Shown piece by piece: positions 25,752 to 35,505 of a stretch of 64,000 nucleotides of DNA. The position numbers were made by a program, and so were the translations under genes. Numbering within the stretch: position 1 is the stretch's first letter; each line of letters starts with the position of its first letter. The stretch is taken from the NCBI GenBank assembly GCA_964392245.1, contig CAYMOX010000007.1, forward strand, positions 48,719 through 112,718, given 5' to 3'. This DNA comes from JAAUUJ01 sp964392245 (GTDB lineage Bacteria > Cyanobacteriota > Cyanobacteriia > Thermostichales > Thermostichaceae). Under the pieces are notes generated by a model, which worked only from the letters and a program-made list of their open reading frames with translations, was not told the origin of the DNA and ran no database searches.

Positions 25752-26924
25752 CTAACTGTCATCCCTACCCACCCGCGGCAGCCTGGCTGACAAGCCACAG
25801 AGAACTTCATACGGTATTGTACCCAGGTAATCTGCCCACTGCTGCACGGTCAGATCGCCGCCCAACAGCTCCACCACATCCCCCACCTGCACATCCGCCA
25901 CCCCGGTCACATCCCACATGCACTGATCCATGGTGATCATGCCCACCTGCTGAATGGTCTGGCCGTGGAGCAGCCCCTGTAACCAGTTGGAGAGACGGCG
26001 CGGGATCCCATCTGCATAACCAATGGCCACCGTGGCCAGATGAGTGGGCCGGGTAGTGACATAGCGATGCCCATAACTCACGCCTGTTCCCGCCGGAACC
26101 CTCTGCAGGTGAGTGATGCGAGCTTTGACGGAAAGCAGCGGTCGCAGCGAAGCTTTTCCCGCGAGATGGGGGGCAGGAGCAAGCCCATACATGGCCAGGC
26201 CCACCCGAACGCGCTGCAGCTGTTGCTGAGATCCCAGTAACGTGGCCGCTGAGTTGTCCATGTGCAAGGCAGGCAGAGTTACTCCCTGTGCCTGTAGTGT
26301 CTGCAAAACCTGTTGAAAGCGTTGCTGCTGCTGCTGGATCTGGGGATGATCGGGCTCATCGGCGGTTGCAAAATGAGAGTAGAGACTGCGACAGTCAAAT
26401 TCCACCCAATCGCAAAGCTCAGCCCAGACGTTAGCGGCCTGCTGCCAGGGGATCCCCAGCCGCGTCATGCCGGTATCCACATTCATATGGAGTGGCAGGG
26501 GGTGGGCCTGTTCGCGGGCGATCTGCAGCAACAGCGGGATCTGGTCCTGGTGGGTGAGGGTCACCTCCAGCTGATAACGCTGGGCTTCCCGGATCTCCAG
26601 ACCCGTATTGAGAGCCCCCAGGATCAGGATAGGAACGGTGATCCCCGCCTCCCGCAATTCCACGCCTTCCGCCAGGGTGGCCACGCAAAACCCCGCTGCT
26701 CCGGCGGTCACGGCTTCGGCTGCCACGATCTGAGCCCCGTGCCCATAAGCATTGGCCTTGACCACGGCCCACAATTCCATCTGGGGGTGCAGCAGCCTTT
26801 TCAGGCTTTGAATGTTGTGGCGCAACGCCGAGAGATCCAGCTCCACCCAGGCACGGCTGCGATCCAGCAGTCCATCAACTTGAGCTGTGCCCATCCAGCG
26901 AGAAAGGAGGGTAATGGCAGTCAT
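25752..26924 (-). CDS. alr: Alanine racemase
   Basis: A 390-residue PLP enzyme that makes D-alanine for peptidoglycan. The PLP lysine is in WAVVKANAYGHGA (about residue 54) and the second catalytic base Tyr is in GTGVSYGHRYVT. VDTGMTRLGIPW, HMDNSAATL and the C-terminal DQCMWDVTG are family features. The N-terminus has about 25 residues before the usual AWVELDLSALRHNI start. AGGAAGG precedes the ATG. Only 13 bases separate it from the stop of sppA, so the two are cotranscribed. Confidence 0.95.
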   Translation of the reverse strand: MTAITLLSRWMGTAQVDGLLDRSRAWVELDLSALRHNIQSLKRLLHPQMELWAVVKANAYGHGAQIVAAEAVTAGAAGFCVATLAEGVELREAGITVPILILGALNTGLEIREAQRYQLEVTLTHQDQIPLLLQIAREQAHPLPLHMNVDTGMTRLGIPWQQAANVWAELCDWVEFDCRSLYSHFATADEPDHPQIQQQQQRFQQVLQTLQAQGVTLPALHMDNSAATLLGSQQQLQRVRVGLAMYGLAPAPHLAGKASLRPLLSVKARITHLQRVPAGTGVSYGHRYVTTRPTHLATVAIGYADGIPRRLSNWLQGLLHGQTIQQVGMITMDQCMWDVTGVADVQVGDVVELLGGDLTVQQWADYLGTIPYEVLCGLSARLPRVGRDDS

Positions 26925-26937
26925 GGCAGCATCCTTC

Positions 26938-28050
26938 CTAGTTCAGGGTCACGGGGGGAGCCAGCCAGAGGATCGAGGGCAAGGATGCCGGAAAGGCCTG
27001 TACATCGGTCCCCGGATCGGCAGCTGACAGGATCTGGTTCGTCATCCATCCCTGCAAAATTTGACCCCAAGAGGTCTCCTGGGCCTGGAAGCGGCTGGAC
27101 TGCAGCAGGATCTGGCGCAGCACCCGGTTGACCCCGAGAACTCCGTCGCCAATGACCAATTTCTCTTCTTTATCTCCTAACAGGGTGCGCAGATCAGCAA
27201 TCGCCTCATGATCTCCACCCAGGCCATCGATCAATCCCGCCTGCAGAGCTTGATCACCTGTAAAGATGCGGCCATCTGCCAGTTCACGCACCCGTGCTTC
27301 GCTGAATTGCTGCCGCTGTTGTCGAATTTCGGGTGTCAGGATGGCTGCTGCAGCTTTCTCATTGTTCCCCGGAGTTTGGGGTAGCTGCTGGCGACCCCTG
27401 GCCACATCCCGCACAAATTGTTCCAGTGTATTGTCAACCAAATTCTGGACCAGTTCCGCTTCTGCAGGAGTTGCAGGACGATAGGGGGAGAGGAGATCTT
27501 TGTAGGTGCCTGTTTTATAGGTTTCTGCCTCCAGGCCCACTTTATTCAACAGCTGACTGGCATTAAAGCCCTGCACAATCACACCGATACTGCCGGTGAG
27601 TGTCCCAGGGTTGGCATAGATCTTGTCTGCGGCACTGGCGACGTAATAGCCACCGCTGGCCGCCACATCCTGCATGACCACGATGATCGGTTTTCCTGCT
27701 TCCCGCAACGCCATCACTGCGCGGTAGACCTCCTGACTGGTGCCGACGGTTCCTCCTGGGCTGTTGATCCGCAGTAAAACCCCCTTGACGGTGTTGTCCT
27801 TGATATCACTGCGCAACGCCCGTTCCACAGAGCTGGCCGAGCCATCGGGAATCACACTGGCCGGACCTGCCATAATGGGCCCCTGCAGCGATAGCACATC
27901 GATTCGATCCGCGCGACTGCGATCCAGAAAAGCGTTACTGGAACTCACCTCAAATGAAGGGGACGACGGCTCTGGCTGGGAACCCGCGAGAACTGCAGCC
28001 AGCAAACAGAGGCCCAGGAGCAAAGCTGCCATGACGCGATGCAGCTGCAT
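26938..28050 (-). CDS. sppA: Signal peptide peptidase SppA
   Basis: A 370-residue serine protease that clears cleaved signal peptides in the membrane. A membrane anchor lies at the N-terminus (VMAALLLGLCLLAAVLAG). The Ser/Lys dyad is in DVAASGGYYVASAAD and KTGTYKDLLSPYRP. INSPGGTV and GSIGVI are ClpP-like family motifs. The length fits the short (36K-like) form rather than the double-domain form. The ATG at 28050 is chosen; two GTG codons lie just upstream. It is the first gene of the minus-strand run sppA-alr. Confidence 0.93.
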   Translation of the reverse strand: MQLHRVMAALLLGLCLLAAVLAGSQPEPSSPSFEVSSSNAFLDRSRADRIDVLSLQGPIMAGPASVIPDGSASSVERALRSDIKDNTVKGVLLRINSPGGTVGTSQEVYRAVMALREAGKPIIVVMQDVAASGGYYVASAADKIYANPGTLTGSIGVIVQGFNASQLLNKVGLEAETYKTGTYKDLLSPYRPATPAEAELVQNLVDNTLEQFVRDVARGRQQLPQTPGNNEKAAAAILTPEIRQQRQQFSEARVRELADGRIFTGDQALQAGLIDGLGGDHEAIADLRTLLGDKEEKLVIGDGVLGVNRVLRQILLQSSRFQAQETSWGQILQGWMTNQILSAADPGTDVQAFPASLPSILWLAPPVTLN

Positions 28051-28265
28051 AGACACCACTCACCCATAGAGGACTGACTCAGTTCTACCACTCCCGTGGC
28101 GGAGAACCCAGTACAAAAACGCAGTTTGCCCGCTTGCCTGGGTATTGGGGACAGGCGGGGGACGCTTGTGAGAAGGCCGTAAACCTCTTAGACTATAAAC
28201 TCAAGATTAGTTGTGTGTTGCGGGTTAGCCTGATCTTGACCACTCTCATCACCAGGAGCACTGTC

Positions 28266-29018
28266 ATGATGTCTGCCTCTATTTCTAGCCTTCACGATGC
28301 TCTGGCCCAGCGCCGTGCCCTGAAGGTGATCAGCGGCCTGCAAAATTTTGATCCCACCTCGGTGCGTCGAGTTGTGCGTGCCGCCCAGCAGGGGGGAGCC
28401 ACCTATGTGGATATTGCCGCAAGTTCCGAACTGGTCAGCCTGGCCAAGCAAGAGACGGATCTTCCCGTCTGTGTCTCTGCCGTTGATCCGCAGCAGCTGG
28501 CTGTCGCGGTGCGAGCGGGTGCTGATCTGGTGGAGATCGGCAACTACGACAGTTTTTATGCATCGGGACGACAGTTTAGTGCTGCAGAAGTGCTGCAGCT
28601 TACCCGCAAAACCCGCTCCCTGCTCTCTCGCACCCTGCTGGCCGTGACCGTTCCCCACACCCTTCCTCTCGATCAACAGGCAGAATTGGCGGAACAGCTG
28701 GAGACTCTGGGGGCCGATTTGATCCAGACCGAAGGTGGCACCAGTGTGAAACCCCAGCATGGAGGCAGTCTGGGCCTGATTGAAAAAGCGGCTCCCGCTC
28801 TGGCCTCCACCTATGAAATCAGCCGTGTGGTCTCGATCCCGGTGATCTGTGCCTCGGGCCTCTCGACAGTAACTGTGGGCATGGCGATTGCGGCAGGTGC
28901 CTCGGGGGTCGGGGTGGGTCGTGCCATCAGTCACCTGCAGGATGAAGTGGCCATGGTGGCTCAGGTGCGGTCTTTGGTGGAAGCCTTAGGGAAAGCCGCC
29001 GCTGTTGTTCCTGTCTAA
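28266..29018 (+). CDS. Ycf23 / DUF561 family protein
   Basis: A 250-residue protein predicted to form a TIM barrel. It starts MMSASISSLHDALAQRRALK and contains KVISGLQNFD, AAQQGGATYVDIAAS, GADLVEIGNYDSFYASGR, LIQTEGGTSVKPQHGG and VICASGLSTVT. These are family features shared between cyanobacteria and algal plastids (Ycf23). AGGAG lies 7 bases before the ATG at 28266. The catalytic role is not established; it resembles phosphate-binding TIM-barrel enzymes. It is convergent with rnpB. Confidence 0.88.
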   Translation: MMSASISSLHDALAQRRALKVISGLQNFDPTSVRRVVRAAQQGGATYVDIAASSELVSLAKQETDLPVCVSAVDPQQLAVAVRAGADLVEIGNYDSFYASGRQFSAAEVLQLTRKTRSLLSRTLLAVTVPHTLPLDQQAELAEQLETLGADLIQTEGGTSVKPQHGGSLGLIEKAAPALASTYEISRVVSIPVICASGLSTVTVGMAIAAGASGVGVGRAISHLQDEVAMVAQVRSLVEALGKAAAVVPV

Positions 29019-29045
29019 AAGCTAGAAGCCAGTGGGAAAGGGAAG

Positions 29046-29537
29046 AAAAAGCAGGTTGTAAGCCGGGTTCTGTCTCTGCTCAACGGAGCAGGGGTGACCA
29101 TCTATCTGGGATCGGCGTTACCACCGACCTCTGGCAGCGCACATCCACCGGAATCACGCCTTCCCTGCCCAACCGACAGGTACCCATGTTCCGATGCAGT
29201 AGTCAGGAGGAGAGGACCATCCTGATCACAGCCCTGCCCTATGGACAGCATCTGTGCCTGCTACTGCGGCCTTGCACCCCACCGGGGTTTACCAAGCCAA
29301 CGCCTCTCAACGTTGCTGGTGGGCTCTTACATTAAGCTTTCGCCCCACCATTGCACCCTTACCTGTGATCGGGGTTTTCACCCCTGATCCATCGGCGGTA
29401 TGTTTCTGTGGCACTATCCTCACGGTTGCCCGCACTGGACTTTCTCCAGCGGTGTGATCCTCAGGGTGCCCGGACTTTCCTCATTCTGTTGTCGGGTATT
29501 GACAACTGCGAACGCGATCACCTTGCCCCTGCTTTTT
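29046..29537 (-). ncRNA. rnpB: RNase P RNA
   Basis: Catalytic RNA that matures tRNA 5' ends. On the minus strand the universal 5' core GAGGAAAGTCCGGGC (about 29469-29483) is present. GAGGATAGTGCCACAGAAA, GGTAAGGGTGCAATGGTG and the 3' core CCCAGATAGATGG with ACAGAACCCGGCTTA follow. The ends were set from a perfect 10-base-pair helix P1 (AAAAAGCAGG with CCTGCTTTTT), giving about 490 bases, somewhat long for cyanobacteria; exact ends are not certain. It follows the TPR gene by 48 bases. Confidence 0.94.
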
Positions 29538-29585
29538 CTTCTAGGCTGATCCTACCTCAGGCTCCCAGATCCCCGATAGTCCTGA

Positions 29586-31580
29586 TCAGGTGTCGATCTC
29601 CAGATGGCCTTGAGTCAGATCAGAAAAACGAGCTATCAGCAAACGCATCCGCCAGGGTTCCTGAGCTGGGTGATCTGGATCGGCTCGCTCCCACATCGAC
29701 AACCAGGCCTGGGCGGCATCCAGTCGCTTCTGAGCTAAAAGCAGCTGAAGATAGGATTGACTTAAAGCCGCAAATTCACTGAAGTGCAAACGCCGGTAGG
29801 AGAGAAATGGCTTGAGAATCGCTTCTGCCGCCTCCACTTCCCCGTCCTCGATATGGAGACCAGCCATCCCCAGTTTTCCAAATAAATACTCCGGAAAACG
29901 GGTAGCCACGTTGCGGATCTGTTCATCCCCCTCTTCATGACGTCCCTGAAGTTTATAGGCAGCGGCGAGGTTATAGTGCAGATCAGGGGCCTCGGGCTCT
30001 AGCTCCAGAGCCTGCTGCAGGATGCGTTCTGCCTCCACCCCATCCTCTGCTTCTCCGTGACGTAGCAGCTCCAGAGCCTGCCCACAAAGCTGCGTAACTT
30101 TGGCTGAGTGCTGGCCTTGGGGCTCGTCATGCAGTTGGATGGCCAAAGGCATGATCTGCTGCCACTGTCCTCGTAGCCACATGCGGATGGGTTCGTCGGG
30201 CCAGAGATCCGCTTCTGCTACCGTCCCCATGGCCTGCATGCGCATCTGATCCGGCCCCCGCTGACTGAGGGCAAAGGTTTTCAGGCACTGCAACATCTCT
30301 GGGGTATCCACCATGGTGGCCAGGAGCAGAGCAAATTGGCGTCCCTGGGGATCTCCCCGATCCAGGAGCAGAGGCACCAGGTGAGCCAGCTGTGGGTGCT
30401 TATCCAGATAAGCCCGCAGATGGTCCTGCAGATCCGCTTCTGCTTTCTCCCGAACTAACTCGACAATCTCATGAAATAGAGAGGAACTGAGCCACTCTCC
30501 CAACGTAAAGGGCCAGGCCCCATGACGTTCACTGATGGGGAGGTCTTGATCCGCCAGGTTTTTTGCAGCCAGAGAGAAGCCGGGGGAACACTGCAGAGCC
30601 TTCTCCCAGAGGTTGACTGCCTCCTGCTCCTGGCCTTCACGGTCCATGGCAACCGCCACCAGATGGAAGAACACAGCTCCTGCTTTCTTCTCTGCCGGTT
30701 GATCCACCTCCTGAAACTGCTGGTAAACCTCCAGGATATCGGCATGATTGCCCAGGTAGCTGAGGGCCTCCACCTTCTTGGTCCACTGATCCCAGACATT
30801 AACTGGACTGGCTTTCAGCTGGGGAACGTAGCTCTGGGCAAGCTCAATCTCTCCTTGCACACAGTGAAAATGGATCAGGTTGGCCAGGGCATGAATATTT
30901 TCGGGATCCTGCTGCAACACCTCTTGGGCATGGAGGATTGCCTCCTCTAGATTTCCCTGAAGCCAGTTCACCAGACTCAAGTTGTTGCGGGCCGAAAGGA
31001 AGCTGGGGGCTCGTTGCAGGATTTCGGCGTCGGCTTGACGAGCCAGATCATACTCTCTGCGTTCAAGATAATCCTGTCCCCGCTCATGCAGGACTGCCAC
31101 TTCGATGCGCGCCTGTTCATCCAGGGCCGCAAGTGCAGGATGATCCAGAACGTCTTGAACCTGAACCTGCAATTCTTCCAGCAACTCTGAGGCTTTCTCG
31201 GCTTTCTCGTGATCAGGCCAGCGTTCCACCGCGCGCTGAAAAGCCTGCTGCGCCAGGATGTATCGTCCATTCGTCAAATAAGTCCCCGCCAGCGCAAAGT
31301 GGACATCAGCCGCTTTCGGATCCACCTCTACATACCGCTCACAGGCATGCTGGTAGGCTGACATATCCTTGAGCTGATAGTTGACGTTCACCAGATGAGC
31401 CAACACATCAATATTCTGGGGATAACTGCGACTGAGAGACTCAAGAACCTCACGAGCCTCTGCCCATTTCCGGCGTACCAGCAGGGCTTCAGCTTTTTGC
31501 AGCTCCGGGCTGAGATTCTTGGCACCAAAGCCCATGGCCTGCTTGGAGGTGGTGTAGAGTTTGTTCTTTTTCTTCCCCAT
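29586..31580 (-). CDS. Large TPR-repeat protein
   Basis: A 664-residue soluble protein of tetratricopeptide-like helices. The N-terminus is basic (MGKKKNKLYTTSKQAMGFG). Repeats are visible at about 30-180 (ALLVRRKWAEAREVLESL, ADVHFALAGTYLTNGRYILA), 190-270, and 500-640 (APDLHYNLAAAYKLQGRHEE), with a less repetitive middle. GGAG lies 7 bases before the ATG. Such proteins scaffold complexes; the partner is unknown. It diverges from the Bax-inhibitor-1 gene and is followed by rnpB. Confidence 0.85.
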   Translation of the reverse strand: MGKKKNKLYTTSKQAMGFGAKNLSPELQKAEALLVRRKWAEAREVLESLSRSYPQNIDVLAHLVNVNYQLKDMSAYQHACERYVEVDPKAADVHFALAGTYLTNGRYILAQQAFQRAVERWPDHEKAEKASELLEELQVQVQDVLDHPALAALDEQARIEVAVLHERGQDYLERREYDLARQADAEILQRAPSFLSARNNLSLVNWLQGNLEEAILHAQEVLQQDPENIHALANLIHFHCVQGEIELAQSYVPQLKASPVNVWDQWTKKVEALSYLGNHADILEVYQQFQEVDQPAEKKAGAVFFHLVAVAMDREGQEQEAVNLWEKALQCSPGFSLAAKNLADQDLPISERHGAWPFTLGEWLSSSLFHEIVELVREKAEADLQDHLRAYLDKHPQLAHLVPLLLDRGDPQGRQFALLLATMVDTPEMLQCLKTFALSQRGPDQMRMQAMGTVAEADLWPDEPIRMWLRGQWQQIMPLAIQLHDEPQGQHSAKVTQLCGQALELLRHGEAEDGVEAERILQQALELEPEAPDLHYNLAAAYKLQGRHEEGDEQIRNVATRFPEYLFGKLGMAGLHIEDGEVEAAEAILKPFLSYRRLHFSEFAALSQSYLQLLLAQKRLDAAQAWLSMWERADPDHPAQEPWRMRLLIARFSDLTQGHLEIDT

Positions 31581-31726
31581 TGCTTGCTCCAGAATCCAAA
31601 CAGGTGAATCCGCCGTTTTCTATTCTTAACTCTCCTGTTGCGGATCTGCATCTTGGGATCACAGAACAAATCCAACCCTTTAATCCAACGATAAGCTATT
31701 AGCAACCCCACTGAAGGAGTTTGGTC

Positions 31727-32473
31727 ATGCGCACTGCCAATCCTGCCCTGAATGAAAAAGCCTTTGATTTTCCAGCGAGACCAGGGGAATCTCAAACCTA
31801 TTCTGAGCAAATGACGATTCAGGGAACTGTTAACAAATCATTTCTGCTCTTGGCAGGTGTGTTATTGACTGCCAGCTTTACCTGGAATCAATTTTTCATT
31901 GATCCCGCCGGTATTTTCATCTATCTGATCGTTGGGGTGATCGGGGGGCTGATCTTTGCTCTGGCCACAATTTTTAAGAAAACCTGGTCTCCGATCACCG
32001 CTCCTCTTTATGCTCTCTTTGAGGGACTGATGCTGGGGGGCATTTCTGGCTACTTTGAATCTCAATTCCCAGGGATCGTCATTCAGGCTGTAGCCTTGAC
32101 CTTCGGAACCCTGCTGGCCTTGCTGATGGCTTATACTTCCAGGCTGATCCAGGCCACGGAGAATTTCAAGTTGGGGGTGGTGGCTGCCACGGGTGGGATC
32201 GCAGTGATCTATCTCCTGAACTTTATTCTGGGATTTTTTGGGGTTAATATTCCCTTCATCCACGAAAGTGGCCTGTTCGGGATCCTGTTCAGCCTGTTTG
32301 TGGTTGTGGTGGCCGCCCTGAACCTGGTTCTGGATTTTGACTTTATTGAGCAGGGGGCAGAGCGAGGGGTCCCTAAATTTATGGAATGGTACGCCGCTTT
32401 TGGATTAATGGTCACCCTGATCTGGCTGTACCTGGAGATCCTGCGCCTGTTGTCAAAACTCAGAAGTCGCTAG
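31727..32473 (+). CDS. Bax inhibitor-1/YccA family membrane protein
   Basis: A 248-residue protein with seven hydrophobic helices after a 30-residue polar N-terminus. NPALNEKAF is the hallmark start, and GLMLGGISGYFES and LDFDFIEQGAERG match the conserved acidic C-terminal region thought to gate proton-sensitive calcium leak in YetJ. AAGGAG lies 7 bases before the ATG. Its last 14 bases overlap the convergent folA gene. Confidence 0.9.
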   Translation: MRTANPALNEKAFDFPARPGESQTYSEQMTIQGTVNKSFLLLAGVLLTASFTWNQFFIDPAGIFIYLIVGVIGGLIFALATIFKKTWSPITAPLYALFEGLMLGGISGYFESQFPGIVIQAVALTFGTLLALLMAYTSRLIQATENFKLGVVAATGGIAVIYLLNFILGFFGVNIPFIHESGLFGILFSLFVVVVAALNLVLDFDFIEQGAERGVPKFMEWYAAFGLMVTLIWLYLEILRLLSKLRSR

Positions 32474-33047
32474 GTGCTGAACCTTCCCCATGACTTGCCA
32501 GGGAAACAGGCGAAACACGCCGATATCGAATGAAACCATGTCCTGAGCGCTGGATCTTCTCCTCCAACTGAAATTCCGTGCCCAGCAGATGTTCATAGGG
32601 CGGGGAAAAAGTATCCGCCTCATACTGGCCTTTCACCAGGGTTAGATCGAGGGTGTCGGCGATCTGCAGAGCCTGGGCATAAATGGACGCGCCCCCAATA
32701 ATAAAAGCCTTTTCTTTGTCCTGTACCTGATCCAGGGCTGCTTGCAGTGAGGTGACGAAGGTGAGGCCCAGAACAAACTTGCGGCAGCGCTCGGCAATGG
32801 CATAGCGCTCTGGATGGGAGGTGATCACCACATTACAGCGCTTTTCCAGGGGGCATTTTTCCAGATCCTCTTCCCAGGTTTTGCGTCCCATGATCACGGT
32901 GTGCCCTTGCGTGACCTCTTGAAAATGCTGCGCATCCTCTGGAATCAGCGGCCAGGGGACCTTACCGTTTTTGCCGATGGCCCGATCGACCCCGGAGAGG
33001 GCGGAGAGAATGATCATCTCTGTTTTTTGAGCCTTTGCCTGGGGCAT
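32460..33047 (-). CDS. folA: Dihydrofolate reductase
   Basis: A 195-residue enzyme reducing dihydrofolate with NADPH. Motifs are IGKNGKVPWPLIPEDAQHF (Trp and the acidic substrate residue), VIMGRKTWE, VVITSHPER, FIIGGASIYAQAL and a C-terminal YRR stretch. Length is a little above the usual 160-170 because of extensions at both ends. Many cyanobacteria are reported to lack a canonical folA, so its presence is worth noting. Its 3' end overlaps the Bax-inhibitor-1 gene. Confidence 0.9.
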   Translation of the reverse strand: MPQAKAQKTEMIILSALSGVDRAIGKNGKVPWPLIPEDAQHFQEVTQGHTVIMGRKTWEEDLEKCPLEKRCNVVITSHPERYAIAERCRKFVLGLTFVTSLQAALDQVQDKEKAFIIGGASIYAQALQIADTLDLTLVKGQYEADTFSPPYEHLLGTEFQLEEKIQRSGHGFIRYRRVSPVSLASHGEGSAPSDF

Positions 33048-33168
33048 GGGAAGAGAGGAGAAACAACAGGCAGGGGAGTTGACCTGGTCATGGGCATCAG
33101 CACACCTTCAGGATCTCCACCCCCACCGATGATGGATCAGCGTTCAGGGTCTTGCCTGCAGCAGGGCT

Positions 33169-33774
33169 TTAAAACCCGTTTTCAACCACAACGTCTTCCA
33201 GTTTCAGCTGACCGGGTTTGGGCCAGGAATCCTTGACTTTCTTGCCGATCGCCACCATGGGACCCATGACGTAATCCGGAGGCAAATTGATCAGTTCCGC
33301 GACCTTCTCAATGTCGAACCCGATCATAGGACAGGAGTCATAGCCCAGATCTTTCGCCGCCAGCATCAGGGTTTGCATGGCCATGCCAATAGATCGCTGA
33401 GCTTCATCCCGCTGCAACCACTCGCGGCCTTCATGAAAAGGTCCCATCCAGCCCACCAGCAGATTGGCCACTGCTTCCGGGGCGTTGCGCCAGTAGCGTT
33501 GCGGATCTTTCTGCCAGGCTTTGGTGTCTGCCGTCATGATGATCAGCAGCGAGGCATCGGTCATTTGAGCCTGATCATTGCCAAACTCTTTGCGAATCTT
33601 CTGACGTAGAGCCGGATCCCGGACAATCACAAACCGCCAGTGTTGAATGTTGAAGCTCGTCGGAGCCTGAATCGCTGCTTCCAGGAGCTTGGTTTCCTCT
33701 TCCGGCGTCAGGCGATGTTCAGGATCAAAATGCTTGATGGCCCGGCGACCATAAATAGCCTCAAATGTATCCAT
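33169..33774 (-). CDS. Nitroreductase family flavoprotein
   Basis: A 201-residue FMN-dependent oxidoreductase. IYGRRAIKHFDPEHRLT is the typical N-terminal FMN phosphate loop, APTSFNIQHWRFVIV the second flavin contact, and MAMQTLMLAAKDLGYDSCPM and FDIEKVAELINLP the C-terminal part. No membrane segment. Substrate cannot be told from sequence. It stands alone between folA and the MuiA-type gene. Confidence 0.92.
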   Translation of the reverse strand: MDTFEAIYGRRAIKHFDPEHRLTPEEETKLLEAAIQAPTSFNIQHWRFVIVRDPALRQKIRKEFGNDQAQMTDASLLIIMTADTKAWQKDPQRYWRNAPEAVANLLVGWMGPFHEGREWLQRDEAQRSIGMAMQTLMLAAKDLGYDSCPMIGFDIEKVAELINLPPDYVMGPMVAIGKKVKDSWPKPGQLKLEDVVVENGF

Positions 33775-33870
33775 GCGAACTCCTTTTTTGCAAAGTCATC
33801 ACGATCTCGATGGACCCATTTATTATGGACTACCGTTTCGCTGGACAAGATGAGAAATTGAAGAGAGAGC

Positions 33871-35505
33871 TCAATCCAGCAGGCCACTCACCTCAAACTC
33901 TGGGGGATGCTCCACCACAAATTGGTAGGTCACGGTTTGCTGCCCCTGTGCGGCTAAATTCAGGCTCCATTCCAGCATGCCCAGATCTGCTGGGGTAACG
34001 GAAGGATCCGACTGGGTGAGCCGTACCTTCAGCTGCTCGTGTTTGCTCACCGGGATCTGCTCCTGCAGGATCAGTTGACAGGGATGCTCTCGCAAATTTC
34101 GAACTTGGATACGGTAGGCAAAGCTGGTGCGGCGCAGCCCCTTGATCAGGGTTTTATCCACCTGACGTTGCACCAGATCCCGTTCGATCTGCAGACCCTC
34201 ATCAATCCCGAGATTCACCTTAAACTCCTGTCCGGGTGCAACAGCCTGGATCGTATCTGTTCCCACGAAGTCGTTCTCGCGGAAGATATCGCTAGGACCA
34301 GGGAGCAAACTGACTCCGGTGGCAGGGTTGATCACAGTTGCCCGTAAGTAGGCAAAGTTCACCAGCTTGGGGATCGCTATGTAGGTGGGTTTGCAGGGGT
34401 AATCGGCACTGAAGATCGTGAATTTGTGAGGCGAGCGATCACTGGGAATCGATCCCCGCCGATCCAGTTTGAAGGTGACTACACCTCCCTCAGATGGCCG
34501 GGGGGTTGCTGTGACCGAGTGAGCCACCTCGGATCGCGCTGCGCTTCTGCCTCTGATCTGATATGCACTCCTGGGTATGGGTGCTGCAGTATCTTGATCG
34601 GCAAGCATGACCAGTCCGCCTAGCGGAGTTTCCTCGATCGGAATCGGGGCTGAAGCCTGATCCAGATACCATGGTTCCAGCTTGGGGGGGAGAGATCCCA
34701 GGTCCGGTTTGGCGGTGGAAAGGGTCAGATCTACATCCTGCCAATCCTCTCCGGTATGCTGCCGAATACTGGCCAGATAGGTGAGACTGAGTTGGTTGGC
34801 TTCCGCATTCACCCGCAGATCATACAGAGGGGTCCAGCTTGCCTGTCCCATGACATAGGAGATCTCCAGTTCAAACTCACCCGCTCCCTCAGCAGCAATG
34901 CCCACAGCCAGCGTGATCGTTCCCTGAGGATTGGGGCTCTGGATCTCTCGTAAACGATTGCGACAGATCTGGACTTGTTCTTGCAGTTGCTGTTGCTCCT
35001 TTTCTTCCAACCAGATGGCGTTGGCACACTCCGGGTACTGCCGATCAGCAAAGCTAAGCAGTTGCTGGGTCTGCTCCAGATTGATCTGCTGGGCGGCTAG
35101 CCCGCGGGCAAACCGATCCACTGATTTTTCTAACAACTGCTGCAAAAACGCTTGCTGCAAACGCAGGGCAGCCAGATGATTCTCCAGACGTTGGTGTTGG
35201 TCTTCCAGATCCTCCAGCTGTTGCTTCACTTGAGCCACCTGCTCTTGGGGCGGATCTGTAGTGTTAATGTATTGCAGCTCAACTCCGTAGATGCGCACAG
35301 GGATCTCGCCCGAACCACTGACCCGAATCGAATTGGGCCGCAGAAGATTGGATAAGCCTGGCACCAGCAGCTGCTGCTCCTGTCCGGTTAGCTGGATGAT
35401 CCCTTGACGAGTGACGCGAGCCTGATTTGAATAGACGGTCACCGCTGTGATTTGAGTAGAAAGGCTTGGCTGAGGTGATCCGGTCGCTAAAGGCGAAGCT
35501 GTCAT
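33871..35505 (-). CDS. Mucoidy-inhibitor MuiA family protein (DUF4139/DUF4140)
   Basis: A 544-residue protein. The N-terminal domain (about 15-110; ITAVTVYSNQARVTRQG, LLVPGLSNLL) is the DUF4140 part. A coiled coil rich in Gln/Leu follows (about 80-200). The C-terminal domain (about 210-540; ELEISYVMGQASWTPLYDLR, TGEDWQDVDLTLSTAKP) is DUF4139. The ATG at 35505 is chosen since the conserved region begins shortly after it; the frame stays open upstream to 35628. Role unknown; named after an exopolysaccharide phenotype in other bacteria. Confidence 0.87.
   Translation of the reverse strand: MTASPLATGSPQPSLSTQITAVTVYSNQARVTRQGIIQLTGQEQQLLVPGLSNLLRPNSIRVSGSGEIPVRIYGVELQYINTTDPPQEQVAQVKQQLEDLEDQHQRLENHLAALRLQQAFLQQLLEKSVDRFARGLAAQQINLEQTQQLLSFADRQYPECANAIWLEEKEQQQLQEQVQICRNRLREIQSPNPQGTITLAVGIAAEGAGEFELEISYVMGQASWTPLYDLRVNAEANQLSLTYLASIRQHTGEDWQDVDLTLSTAKPDLGSLPPKLEPWYLDQASAPIPIEETPLGGLVMLADQDTAAPIPRSAYQIRGRSAARSEVAHSVTATPRPSEGGVVTFKLDRRGSIPSDRSPHKFTIFSADYPCKPTYIAIPKLVNFAYLRATVINPATGVSLLPGPSDIFRENDFVGTDTIQAVAPGQEFKVNLGIDEGLQIERDLVQRQVDKTLIKGLRRTSFAYRIQVRNLREHPCQLILQEQIPVSKHEQLKVRLTQSDPSVTPADLGMLEWSLNLAAQGQQTVTYQFVVEHPPEFEVSGLLD

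Noticed and set aside
28188..28934. A 248-codon minus-strand frame overlapping the Ycf23-type gene
   Set aside because: Low-complexity, His/Gly-rich shadow of a well-conserved gene.
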